A DNA stretch of 64,000 nucleotides from Peronospora farinosa (taxonomy: Eukaryota; Oomycota; Peronosporomycetes; Peronosporales; Peronosporaceae). The translations under genes were made by a program, and so were the position numbers. Below are positions 27,317-36,549 of the stretch, one piece after another. Position 1 is the first letter of the stretch, and each line of letters starts with the position of its first letter. Under the pieces are notes generated by a model. It had not been told where the DNA came from and ran no database searches. It saw only the letters and a program-made list of their open reading frames with translations. The stretch covers positions 1 through 64,000 of the forward strand of contig CANTFK010000986.1 in NCBI GenBank assembly GCA_947646735.1. The letters are read 5' to 3'.

Positions 27317-27959
27317 TTCAACTTTGTCGACGACTTCCAGCCTTTTGCGTAAAAAGCACTCATGTCATAGCTAAATGTATGTCACACTCGATTCACGCAC
27401 TTGACATCACAGGTAGCGACGCCACAAACTGTGGATGGTGGGCGTTATGTCACATATCATCCTCATGGCTTGTTGCATCCCGCTGTTCTCTATGCTTGCT
27501 ACTGCTACCGAATCGACCTGCGATTCCGTTCCTGCTTTTGCTAGCTTCGACAGATGTCGTCTGACAGTCCAGTCTATGTCGCGATAACGATCAGGCTATA
27601 TACACTGCCGATATCCACATCTCCTTTCAGATCGACCACAACGTACCTCGACGCATGATTGCATCGCCTCTGATCATCTGTTACACTTCTCAAGTGCAGC
27701 ACAGATAGTCGGTATACCGTACCCGATGTTTGCCATCGCTGATGTCTGTCCTCGAAATGTTGTCCGTCACCAGCATCGTACCTGGAAGTACGGCACTGCG
27801 GCAGCGTCTTTCGTACTCTGTAGTCGCAAGATAAGTGATAAGACGATGCACAACGTGTCCGCGGAGCTGGTAGGAGCAGATGTGAGTCTAGCAGATGATT
27901 AGGCAGAGAGGTCAACTGTACAAATCTTATATGATGATGATGGGTATGCGTTGAGAAGC

Positions 27960-28031
27960 GTCCCCGTGGCCCAATGGATAAGGCATCCGCCTACGAAGCG
28001 GGAGATTGCGGGTTCGAGTCCCGTCGGAGAC
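27960..28031 (+). tRNA. tRNA-Arg(ACG), array copy 36
   Basis: Identical to copy 1; unit has all three period-3 markers. Confidence 0.93.
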
Positions 28032-28674
28032 TTCAACTTTGTCGACGACTTCCAGCCTTTTGCGTAAAAAGCACTCATGTCATAGCTAAATGTATGTCAC
28101 AGTCGATTCACGCACTTGACATCACTGGTAGCGACGCCACAAACTGTGGATGGTGGGCGTTATGTCACATATCATCCTCATGGCTTGTTGCATCCCGCTG
28201 TTCTCTATTCTTGCTACTGCTACCGAATCGACCTGCGATTCCGTTCCTGCTTTTGCCAGCTTCGACAGATGTCGTCTGACAGTCCAGTCTATGTCGCAAT
28301 AACGATCAGGCTATATACACTGCCGATATCCACATCTCCTTTCAGATCGACCACAACGTACCTCGACGCATGATTGCATCGCCTCTGATCATCTGTTACA
28401 CTTCTCAAGTGCAGCACAGATAGTCGGTATACCGTACCCGATGTTTGCCATCGCTGATGTCTGTCCTCGAAATGTTGTCCGTCACCAGCATCGTACCTGG
28501 AAGTACGGCACTGCGGCAGCGTATTTCGTACTCTGTAGTCGCAAGATAAGTGATAAGACGATGCACAACGTGTCCGCGGAGCTGGTAGGAGCAGATGTGA
28601 GTCTAGCAGATGATTAGGCAGAGAGGTCAACTGTACAAATCTTATATGATGATGATGGGTATGCGTTGAGAAGC

Positions 28675-28746
28675 GTCCCCGTGGCCCAATGGATAAGGCA
28701 TCCGCCTACGAAGCGGGAGATTGCGGGTTCGAGTCCCGTCGGAGAC
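28675..28746 (+). tRNA. tRNA-Arg(ACG), array copy 37
   Basis: Identical to copy 1. Confidence 0.93.
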
Positions 28747-29389
28747 TTCAACTTTGTCGACGACTTCCAGCCTTTTGCGTAAAAAGCACTCATGTCATAG
28801 CTAAATGTATGTCACAGTCGATTCACGCACTTGACATCACTGGTAGCGACGCCACAAACTGTGGATGGTGGGCGTTATGTCACATATCATCCTCATGGCT
28901 TGTTGCATCCCGCTGTTCTCTATGCTTGCTACTGCTACCGAATCGACCTGCGATTCCGTTCCTGCTTTTGCTAGCTTCGACAGATGTCGTCTGACAGTCC
29001 AGTCTATGTCGCAATAACGATCAGGCTATATACACTGCCGATATCCACATCTCCTTTCAGATCGACCACAACGTACCTCGACGCATGATTGCATCGCCTC
29101 TGATCATCTGTTACACTTCTCAAGTGCAGCACAGATAGTCGGTATACCGTACCCGATGTTTGCCATCGCTGATGTCTGTCCTCGAAATGTTGTCCGTCAC
29201 CAGCATCGTACCTGGAAGTACGGCACTGCGGCAGCGTATTTCGTACTCTGTAGTCGCAAGATAAGTGATAAGACGATGCACAACGTGTCCGCGGAGCTGG
29301 TAGGAGCAGATGTGAGTCTAGCAGATGATTAGGCAGAGAGGTCAACTGTACAAATCTTATATGATGATGATGGGTATGCGTTGAGAAGC

Positions 29390-29461
29390 GTCCCCGTGGC
29401 CCAATGGATAAGGCATCCGCCTACGAAGCGGGAGATTGCGGGTTCGAGTCCCGTCGGAGAC
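29390..29461 (+). tRNA. tRNA-Arg(ACG), array copy 38
   Basis: Identical to copy 1. Confidence 0.93.
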
Positions 29462-30104
29462 TTCAACTTTGTCGACGACTTCCAGCCTTTTGCGTAAAAA
29501 GCACTCATGTCATAGCTAAATGTATGTCACACTCGATTCACGCACTTGACATCACTGGTAGCGACGCCACAAACTGTGGATGGTGGGCGTTATGTCACAT
29601 ATCATCCTCATGGCTTGTTGCATCCCGCTGTTCTCTATGCTTGCTACTGCTACCGAATCGACCTGCGATTCCGTTCCTGCTTTTGCTAGCTTCGACAGAT
29701 GTCGTCTGACAGTCCAGTCTATGTCGCAATAACGATCAGGCTATATACACTGCCGATATCCACATCTCCTTTCAGATCGACCACAACGTACCTCGACGCA
29801 TGATTGCATCGCCTCTGATCATCTGTTACACTTCTCAAGTGCAGCACAGATAGTCGGTATACCGTACCCGATGTTTGCCATCGCTGATGTCTGTCCTCGA
29901 AATGTTGTCCGTCACCAGCATCGTACCTGGAAGTACGGCACTGCGGCAGCGTATTTCGTACTCTGTAGTCGCAAGATAAGTGATAAGACGATGCACAACG
30001 TGTCCGCGGAGCTGGTAGGAGCAGATGTGAGTCTAGCAGATGATTAGGCAGAGAGGTCAACTGTACAAATCTTATATGATGATGATGGGTATGCGTTGAG
30101 AAGC

Positions 30105-30176
30105 GTCCCCGTGGCCCAATGGATAAGGCATCCGCCTACGAAGCGGGAGATTGCGGGTTCGAGTCCCGTCGGAGAC
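30105..30176 (+). tRNA. tRNA-Arg(ACG), array copy 39
   Basis: Identical to copy 1. Starts the first 716-bp unit; its downstream A-run is changed (gcgtgaaaag). Confidence 0.93.
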
Positions 30177-30820
30177 TTCAACTTTGTCGACGACTTCCAG
30201 CCTTTTGCGTGAAAAGCACTCATGTCATAGCTAAATGTATGTCACACTCGATTCACGCACTTGACATCACAGGTAGCGACGCCACAAACTGTGGATGGTG
30301 GGCGTTATGTCACATATCATCCTCATGGCTTGTTGCATCCCGCTGTTCTCTATGCTTGCTACTGCTACCGAATCGACCTGCGATTCCGTTCCCGCTTTTG
30401 CTAGCTTCGACAGATGTCGTCTGACAGTCCAGTCTATGTCGCGATAACGATCAGGCTGTACACACTGCCGATACCCACATCTCCTTTCAGATCGACCACA
30501 ACGTACCTCGACGCATGATTGCATCGCCTCTGATCATCTGTTACACTTCTCAAGTGCAGCACAGATAGTCGGTATACCGTACCCGATGTTTGCCATCGCT
30601 GATGTCTGTCCTCGAAATGTTGTCCGTCACCAGCATCGTACCTGGAAGCACGGCACTGCGGCAGCGTATTTCGTACTCTGTAGTCACGGAGATAAGTGAT
30701 AAGACGATGCACAACGTGTCCGCGGAGCTGGTAGGAGCAGATGTGAGTCTAGCAGATGATTAGGCAGAGAGGTCAACTGTACAAATCTTATATGATGATG
30801 ATGGGTATGCGTTGAGAAGC

Positions 30821-30892
30821 GTCCCCGTGGCCCAATGGATAAGGCATCCGCCTACGAAGCGGGTGATTGCGGGTTCGAGTCCCGTCGGAGAC
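30821..30892 (+). tRNA. tRNA-Arg(ACG), array copy 40
   Basis: One change from copy 1: A to T at the first base of the variable loop (30864, about position 44), where the A26-N44 tertiary contact sits. Stems are unaffected. Confidence 0.92.
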
Positions 30893-31536
30893 TTCAACTT
30901 TGTCGACGACTTCCAGCCTTTTGCGTAAAAAGCACTCATGTCATAGCTAAATGTATGTCACAGTCGATTCACGCACTTGACATCACTGGTAGCGACGCCA
31001 CAAACTGTGGATGGTGGGCGTTATGTCACATATCATCCTCATGGCTTGTTGCATCCCGCTGTTCTCTATGCTTGCTACTGCTACCGAATCGACCTGCGAT
31101 TCCGTTCCTGCTTTTGCTAGCTTCGACAGATGTCGTCTGACAGTCCAGTCTATGTCGCGATAACGATCAGGCTATATACACTGCCGATATCCACATCTCC
31201 TTTCAGATCGACCACAACGTACCTCGACGCATGATTGCATCGCCTCTGATCATCTGTTACACTTCTCAAGTGCAGCACAGATAGTCGGTATACCGTACCC
31301 GATGTTTGCCATCGCTGATGTCTGTCCTCGAAATGTTGTCCGTCACCAGCATCGTACCTGGAAGCACGGCACTGCGGCAGCGTCTTTCGTACTCTGTAGT
31401 CGCGGAGATAAGTGATAAGACGATGCACAACGTGTCCGCGGAGCTGGTAGGAGCAGATGTGAGTCTAGCAGATGATTAGGCAGAGAGGTCAACTGTACAA
31501 ATCTTATATGATGATGATGGGTATGCGTTGAGAAGC

Positions 31537-31608
31537 GTCCCCGTGGCCCAATGGATAAGGCATCCGCCTACGAAGCGGGAGATTGCGGGTTCGAGTCCCG
31601 TCGGAGAC
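31537..31608 (+). tRNA. tRNA-Arg(ACG), array copy 41
   Basis: Identical to copy 1; spacer returns to the edge variant gatgtcatc. Confidence 0.93.
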
Positions 31609-32252
31609 TTCAACTTTGTCGACGACTTCCAGCCTTTTGCGTAAAAAGCACTCATGTCATAGCTAAATGTATGTCACACTCGATTCACGCACTTGACATC
31701 ACTGGTAGCGACGCCACAAACTGTGGATGGTGGGCGTTATGTCACATATCATCCTCATGGCTTGTTGCATCCCGCTGTTCTCTATGCTTGCTACTGCTAC
31801 CGAATCGACCTGCGATTCCGTTCCTGCTTTTGCTAGCTTCGACAGATGTCATCTGACAGTCCAGCCTATGTCGCGATAACGATCAGGCTGTACACACTGC
31901 CGATACCCACATCTCCTTTCATATCGACCACAACGTACCTCGACGCATGATTGCATCGCCTCTGATCATCTGTTACACTTCTCAAGTGCAGCACAGATAG
32001 TCGGTATACCGTACCCGATGTTTGCCATCGCTGATGTCTGTCCTCGAAATGTTGTCCGTCACCAGCATCGTACCTGGAAGCACGGCACTGCGGCAGCGTC
32101 TTTCGTACTCTGTAGTCACGGAGATAAGTGATAAGACAATGCACAACGTGTCCGCGGAGCTGGTAGGAGCAGATGTGAGTCTAGCAGATGATTAGGCAGA
32201 GAGGTCAACTGTACAAATCTTATATGATGATGATGGGTATGCGTTGAGAAGC

Positions 32253-32324
32253 GTCCCCGTGGCCCAATGGATAAGGCATCCGCCTACGAAGCGGGTGATT
32301 GCGGGTTCGAGTCCCGTCGGAGAC
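32253..32324 (+). tRNA. tRNA-Arg(ACG), array copy 42
   Basis: Carries the same variable-loop A to T change as copy 40. Confidence 0.92.
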
Positions 32325-32967
32325 TTCAACTTTGTCGACGACTTCCAGCCTTTTGCGTAAAAAGCACTCATGTCATAGCTAAATGTATGTCACAGTCGAT
32401 TCACGCACTTGACATCACTGGTAGCGACGCCACAAACTGTGGATGGTGGGCGTTATGTCACATATCATCCTCATGGCTTGTTGCATCCCGCTGTTCTCTA
32501 TGCTTGCTACTGCTACCGAATCGACCTGCGATTCCGTTCCTGCTTTTGCTAGCTTCGACAGATGTCATCTGACAGTCCAGCCTATGTCGCGATAACGATC
32601 AGGCTGTACACACTGACGATACCCACATCTCCTTTCATATCGACCACAACGTACCTCGACGCATGATTGCATCGCCTCTGATCATCTGTTACACTTCTCA
32701 AGTGCAGCACAGATAGTCGGTATACCGTACCCGATGTTTGCCATCGCTGATGTCTGTCCTCGAAATGTTGTCCGTCACCAGCATCGTACCTGGAAGCACG
32801 GCACTGCGGCAGCGTCTTTCGTACTCTGTAGTCGCAAGATAAGTGATAAGACGATGCACAACGTGTCCGCGGAGCTGGTAGGAGCAGATGTGAGTCTAGC
32901 AGATGATTAGGCAGAGAGGTCAACTGTACAAATCTTATATGATGATGATGGGTATGCGTTGAGAAGC

Positions 32968-33039
32968 GTCCCCGTGGCCCAATGGATAAGGAATCCGCCT
33001 ACGAAGCGGGAGATTGCGGGTTCGAGTCCCGTCGGAGAC
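32968..33039 (+). tRNA. tRNA-Arg(ACG), array copy 43, probably impaired
   Basis: C to A in the 3' strand of the D stem (GGC becomes GGA), breaking the G10-C25 pair in an already short 3-bp stem. Last full copy; its folding, and so its function, is doubtful. Confidence 0.88.
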
Positions 33040-33680
33040 TTCAACTTTGTCGACGACTTCCAGCCTTTTGCGTAAAAAGCACTTATGGCATAGCTAAATG
33101 TATGTCACACTCGATTCACGCATTTGACATCACTGGTAGCGACGCCACAAACTGTGGATGGTGGGCGTTATGTCACATATCATCCTCATGGCTTGTTGCA
33201 TCCCGCTGTTCTCTATGCTTGCTACTGCTACCGAATCGACCTGCGATTCCGTTCCTGCTTTTGCTAGCTTCGACAGATGTCATCTGACAGTCCAGCCTAT
33301 GTCGCGATAACGATCAGGCTGTACACACTGACGATACCCACATCTCCTTTCATAACGACCACAACGTACCTCGACGCATGATTGCATCGCCTCTGATCAT
33401 CTGTTACACTTCTCAAGTGCAGCACAGATAGTCGGTATACCGTACCCGATGTTTGCCATCGCTGATGTCTGTCCTCGAAATGTTGTCCGTCACCAGCATC
33501 GTACCTGGAAGCACGGCACTGCGGCAGCGTCTTTCGTACTCTGTAGTCGCAAGATAAGTGATAAGACGATGCACAACGTGTCCGCGGAGCTGGTAGGAGC
33601 AGATGTGAGTCTAGCAGACGATTAGGCAGAGAGGTGAATTGTGCAAATGTGTTATGATGATGATGGGTATGCGTTGAGAA

Positions 33681-33692
33681 GCGTCTCGTGGC
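33681..33692 (+). pseudogene. 44th tRNA-Arg copy, truncated after about 12 nt
   Basis: The normal upstream flank (gcgttgagaa) runs into gcgtctcgtggc, a slightly altered start of the tRNA, and then into sequence of retroelement D. Only the 5' acceptor strand remains. Confidence 0.75.
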
Positions 33693-34247
33693 ACGCACAC
33701 TCAGAAAGACTGGTCGTGGGAAGGAAAAAATACGAGTGCCACGTGGTTGTGTGGTTGGTCAACTGCTTAAGCAGTCGTACCACCAATTGCCTCTCGCGTA
33801 AGCGAGAGTGAAACGAACTTCTTAACAAGAAGGCACCGACGTCACGTAGAAGCTTTTCAGCTTCTCGTGCGTGGTGCTTTGATGTTAGCAAATTCAAGAC
33901 TGAGTTATATTTAATGAATTATAATTTAATATAAAGCTTAAGTACTGATTGGCTATATATGTATATAGATCGGATACGCGACTCTTTAGAAGCGTATCCT
34001 GCCTGACGCATTAGCTTAAATGTAAATTTAAGTTCGCCAATGACGTCCTTCTGAGACGTCGTGATGCCTAGCTTCAACTAGCGCCATCCAATCCCATGTA
34101 AATCCATGAATGGATATCACATTCACGAGGGTGGATCACGTTTGTGTATCGCACCCAAGTGACAGGTCAAAAGTAATCATGGATACTTTTAGACCTTACA
34201 TTAAGTATATTACTTAATGTTTACGTGTAACTAGATGCCCTGTTACA
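33693..34247 (-). mobile_element. Remnant D: gypsy LTR plus start of internal region (element C family)
   Basis: Read on the minus strand from tgtaacaggg (34247) it aligns along its length with the LTR of element C (39712-40221), with lower identity. It then passes into a stretch (about 33730-33693) that matches the sequence just downstream of C's LTR and primer site (56626-56656). Everything further into the element is lost at the array junction. The LTR is full of short hairpins, for example 33761-33772, 33792-33809 and 34040-34058. Confidence 0.8.
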
Positions 34248-34512
34248 CATTTCCTCAAACCATTGGTAGGCCTTACTGATCATGCAGGTATCGGACCTGT
34301 CCTCCAGCAACTATCCATTTCGCGCTATATCACGACACTAGCATCGAAAGTTTTGTAGTAAATATATGGATACATACGACAAAGCGATTTGTGCCTTCAG
34401 GGTAACAAATTTACAACCTCAGCAAGGCTCGTAGTAGAAGCATGAGTACAAGATTAAATGCTGTATTCTCGTATGATGTTATCTCCTAGCTGTATCACCA
34501 ACAGATTTGTCC
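34248..34512. other. Spacer between remnant D and the NLP gene
   Basis: 265 bp downstream of the NLP stop codon; presumably its 3' untranslated and flanking sequence. No ORF, RNA gene or repeat recognised. Confidence 0.5.
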
Positions 34513-35325
34513 TCACTTAAAAGGGTACGCTTCTTTCAGGGAGTTCCGAAAGTTGTCATCGTTGATGAGCATTTTCACCCCGTTACCCCAATCCATTAGA
34601 TTTAAGGCACACCGAGCCTTTTCCGTAAGCTGATGCCACAAGATAAGGTCCTGAAAGCCACCTACTACGTCGGTAGGTTCGAGTCCATAATTGGCGTACA
34701 TGTGATTGGGAGACACGTCCCTATAATACCTGACTTTTACAGCCGTGCCATCCACTGTGAAGGGTCCTAGAAGACTTTGGCTCACGAATACGGAGGATTT
34801 CGTCATCGACACACCCAAGATCTTCGGGTCTTTGATAGCAGGATTGTTGATCCACACGGTAACAGTCTGCCAGCCGTGACGGTGATTATATTCACTCTCC
34901 TTGCCATCATTATCAGGTATTTCCTCTTTTGGCGAGTAGTATGCGTACATGATAGCATATTTTCCTTTGTACCAAGCTGCACGCCCATAAACTTGAGACC
35001 CATAGCGATTTCCCTTGCATTGACCGTCAGTGAGTCCGGTAGGCTTAAGCCCACCGCTGACATAACCCTCTTGGCTTACTGCAGGGTACATGTAGCATAG
35101 ATGCGGACTAATTGTGAGTCTCGGTTTGAATTTGACGGCAGCCTTTTCATCGAGCGTAACGGCGGTAGGCTGGTGAAACGGTCGTATGTCGTCGTGATTG
35201 ATCTGCCTGAAGCTCGGGCATGATTTCAACGGCTTAGCGACATATCCAGCTTCCTTGGCCGTTGCATGGTCTACGACCGTAGTAATTCCGGCCAAAGCGA
35301 TACACAGGAAGCCAGCGATCTTCAT
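34513..35325 (-). CDS. NLP: Secreted Nep1-like protein (NLP family), probably non-cytotoxic
   Basis: A 270-residue secreted NLP, uninterrupted. The start is M36 of a 305-codon open frame, because a signal peptide (MKIAGFLCIALAG... to about residue 23) begins there and the initiator-like motif lies just upstream. Seen: a cysteine pair at C77 and C103 as in type 1 NLPs, the central AIMYAYYSPKEE stretch (124-135), and NHRHGWQ at 147-153 where active NLPs have a GHRHDWE heptapeptide. Known: NLPs of plant pathogens act in the apoplast; cytolytic members use the acidic heptapeptide residues to hold a metal ion and bind plant sphingolipids, and the central region can act as an immune pattern. Inference: replacement of G, D and E in the heptapeptide suggests no cytotoxicity, as in many downy-mildew NLPs. 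The gene stands alone between repeats. Confidence 0.93.
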   Translation of the reverse strand: MKIAGFLCIALAGITTVVDHATAKEAGYVAKPLKSCPSFRQINHDDIRPFHQPTAVTLDEKAAVKFKPRLTISPHLCYMYPAVSQEGYVSGGLKPTGLTDGQCKGNRYGSQVYGRAAWYKGKYAIMYAYYSPKEEIPDNDGKESEYNHRHGWQTVTVWINNPAIKDPKILGVSMTKSSVFVSQSLLGPFTVDGTAVKVRYYRDVSPNHMYANYGLEPTDVVGGFQDLILWHQLTEKARCALNLMDWGNGVKMLINDDNFRNSLKEAYPFK

Positions 35326-35365
35326 GGTTGGAGAATTTTCACTTGTTAACTCTTGTTCAGGATGA

Positions 35366-35381
35366 AAAAAGAATAATGAGA
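35366..35381 (-). promoter_or_regulatory. Candidate oomycete initiator (Inr-like) upstream of the NLP gene
   Basis: Minus-strand sequence TCTCATTATTCTTTTT matches about 12-13 of 16 positions of the oomycete initiator consensus (GCTCATTYYNCAWTTT). It lies about 41-56 nt upstream of the chosen ATG, the usual distance in oomycete genes. It supports the M36 start, since the longer frame would begin upstream of it. Confidence 0.5.
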
Positions 35382-35430
35382 TGGTGGGAGGCGATGGCGA
35401 TAAGAAAAGTCGATGAAGTACGTGCATCAC

Positions 35431-36120
35431 CGAAGTTGGTTTTAATATAGTTTATTCAAGAGCCTTTACAACCAGATGTCGTTCTACATACAAAGAACAA
35501 GTCTAGTCGTAAAAACGTCGTGCAGTAACAATTAACAAATGGTCGAGCTTTCACATCGCAGATCGCAATCTTATCATGCTCAAAGTGCGCATGGCCGGAC
35601 TTGAGATTGAAACGTTGTGCAGAGCTCGAAAGCCTTTCGAAAAGCTCATGAGTGACCACATGGATACGAAAGAAAACAAGTCACATATGGTTTAAGTGAG
35701 ATGAAAGCAAACACGATGATGTATGGTAGGACTGCTGCCGTTTAGTTGCCTGTAAGAATAAGAAGGTGCCGTGAATGTAGACGTGCCATTGTCTTTACAT
35801 GTTTTCTAACAATCATTCGTCTCTTCCGTACAAGTCGTCTTTATCCACTCTACCATCCAAAGATAGAATTGGAAGTGTCGGTTATAATACGGATTTTCTG
35901 GCGGTTACCGCCTCCTAGCTACCGCTCTTCTTAACATGACCTTTACTATAGCTGCATCAGTAAACGTTACTACTCGCTCATAGAGTCATCAGACGAGCAA
36001 GTTTTATACCATCGTCTTAGTATTCGGAGTCGAACTGACGTCTGTAAGGAAGCGAGTATAGAATCGTACACGAAACAAGTGGCCTGCAGCCCAACAGATT
36101 AGCTAGATGGTAAAGGTCTA
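35431..36120. other. Intergenic stretch without recognised features
   Basis: About 690 bp upstream of the NLP gene. Only short open frames, none with recognisable protein similarity or a repeat boundary. Confidence 0.5.
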
Positions 36121-36409
36121 GTCAAATTGTTGACGGACAACTCATAAAAAAAAAACAATTTGACAATGTCTGGATTTTGTCAGGAAATTGTGGCAACGTC
36201 CAGTCAGCGAGGCACAACATCACATTGCAGAAGCTGCATATTATTCTTAAAAATCATATGATTCGCAATTACAATAATTGCGAGCCGTATCTCATACAAT
36301 CTGGACACGTCAAGTTGTTGTCGGACAGCTCATCACCTAAGAACAAGAATGAGTTGACCAACAACAATTTGACGATGTCCGGATTATGTCAGGAAATGGT
36401 GGCAACGTA
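36121..36409. repeat. Pair of diverged direct repeats, about 80-100 bp each
   Basis: 36121-36200 and 36309-36409 both run gtcaa(a/g)ttgttg.cggaca.ctcat, then aacaatttgac.atgtc.ggatt.tgtcagg and gtggcaacgt. Within each copy, the opening gtcaa(a/g)ttgtt pairs with the later aacaatttgac, so each can fold as a hairpin. They could be two copies of a small non-autonomous element; no target duplication was found. Confidence 0.55.
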
Positions 36410-36549
36410 ACACAAAGAAAATCCGGACTTGGTCAACGGACTGATCCACGGGACCTTATCGGAGTGCCCCGCCGTAAAGCTTAAAATCTTGAGCCACTTA
36501 AATGAGAAAGCAAATGTGTCGAGAGCTCATTGTTTTTACTTTGTTTGGA

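Larger units (their letters stand above)
2746..33692 (+). repeat. Tandem array of about 43 units of 715 bp, each with one tRNA-Arg(ACG) gene
   Basis: Head-to-tail units of exactly 715 bp, except three of 716 bp (units 39-41) where gtcgcaagataag became gtc(a/g)cggagataag. Neighbouring units differ at only a handful of sites. The array opens with a decayed partial unit (2746-2934) that has many small deletions, and ends in a partial unit cut inside the first dozen bases of a 44th tRNA (33681-33692). The 643-bp spacer shows no second RNA gene or coding region I can support. A TATA-like ttatat lies about 34 nt upstream of each tRNA, and a TTTT run, a likely Pol III terminator, about 27 nt downstream. 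Confidence 0.97.

Noticed and set aside
2949..33287. 101-residue plus-strand open frame starting inside every tRNA (MDKASAYEAG...)
   Set aside because: It starts within the tRNA body and is repeated only because the unit is; it reads through the tRNA and spacer, and changes follow DNA drift rather than codon constraint. Not a gene.
2746..33692. CRISPR-like or rDNA array
   Set aside because: Unit is 715 bp with no short repeat/unique spacer pattern and no 5S or large rRNA sequence; the only RNA gene recognised is tRNA-Arg.
4527..33698. 85-, 92-, 113- and 133-residue minus-strand frames in the array
   Set aside because: They appear or vanish between units according to single substitutions that remove stops; no start context or family similarity.
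33681..33720. Ty3-like insertion at a Pol III start site
   Set aside because: D meets the tRNA with its internal region, not with an LTR terminus, so the junction is a deletion or rearrangement, not an integration end.
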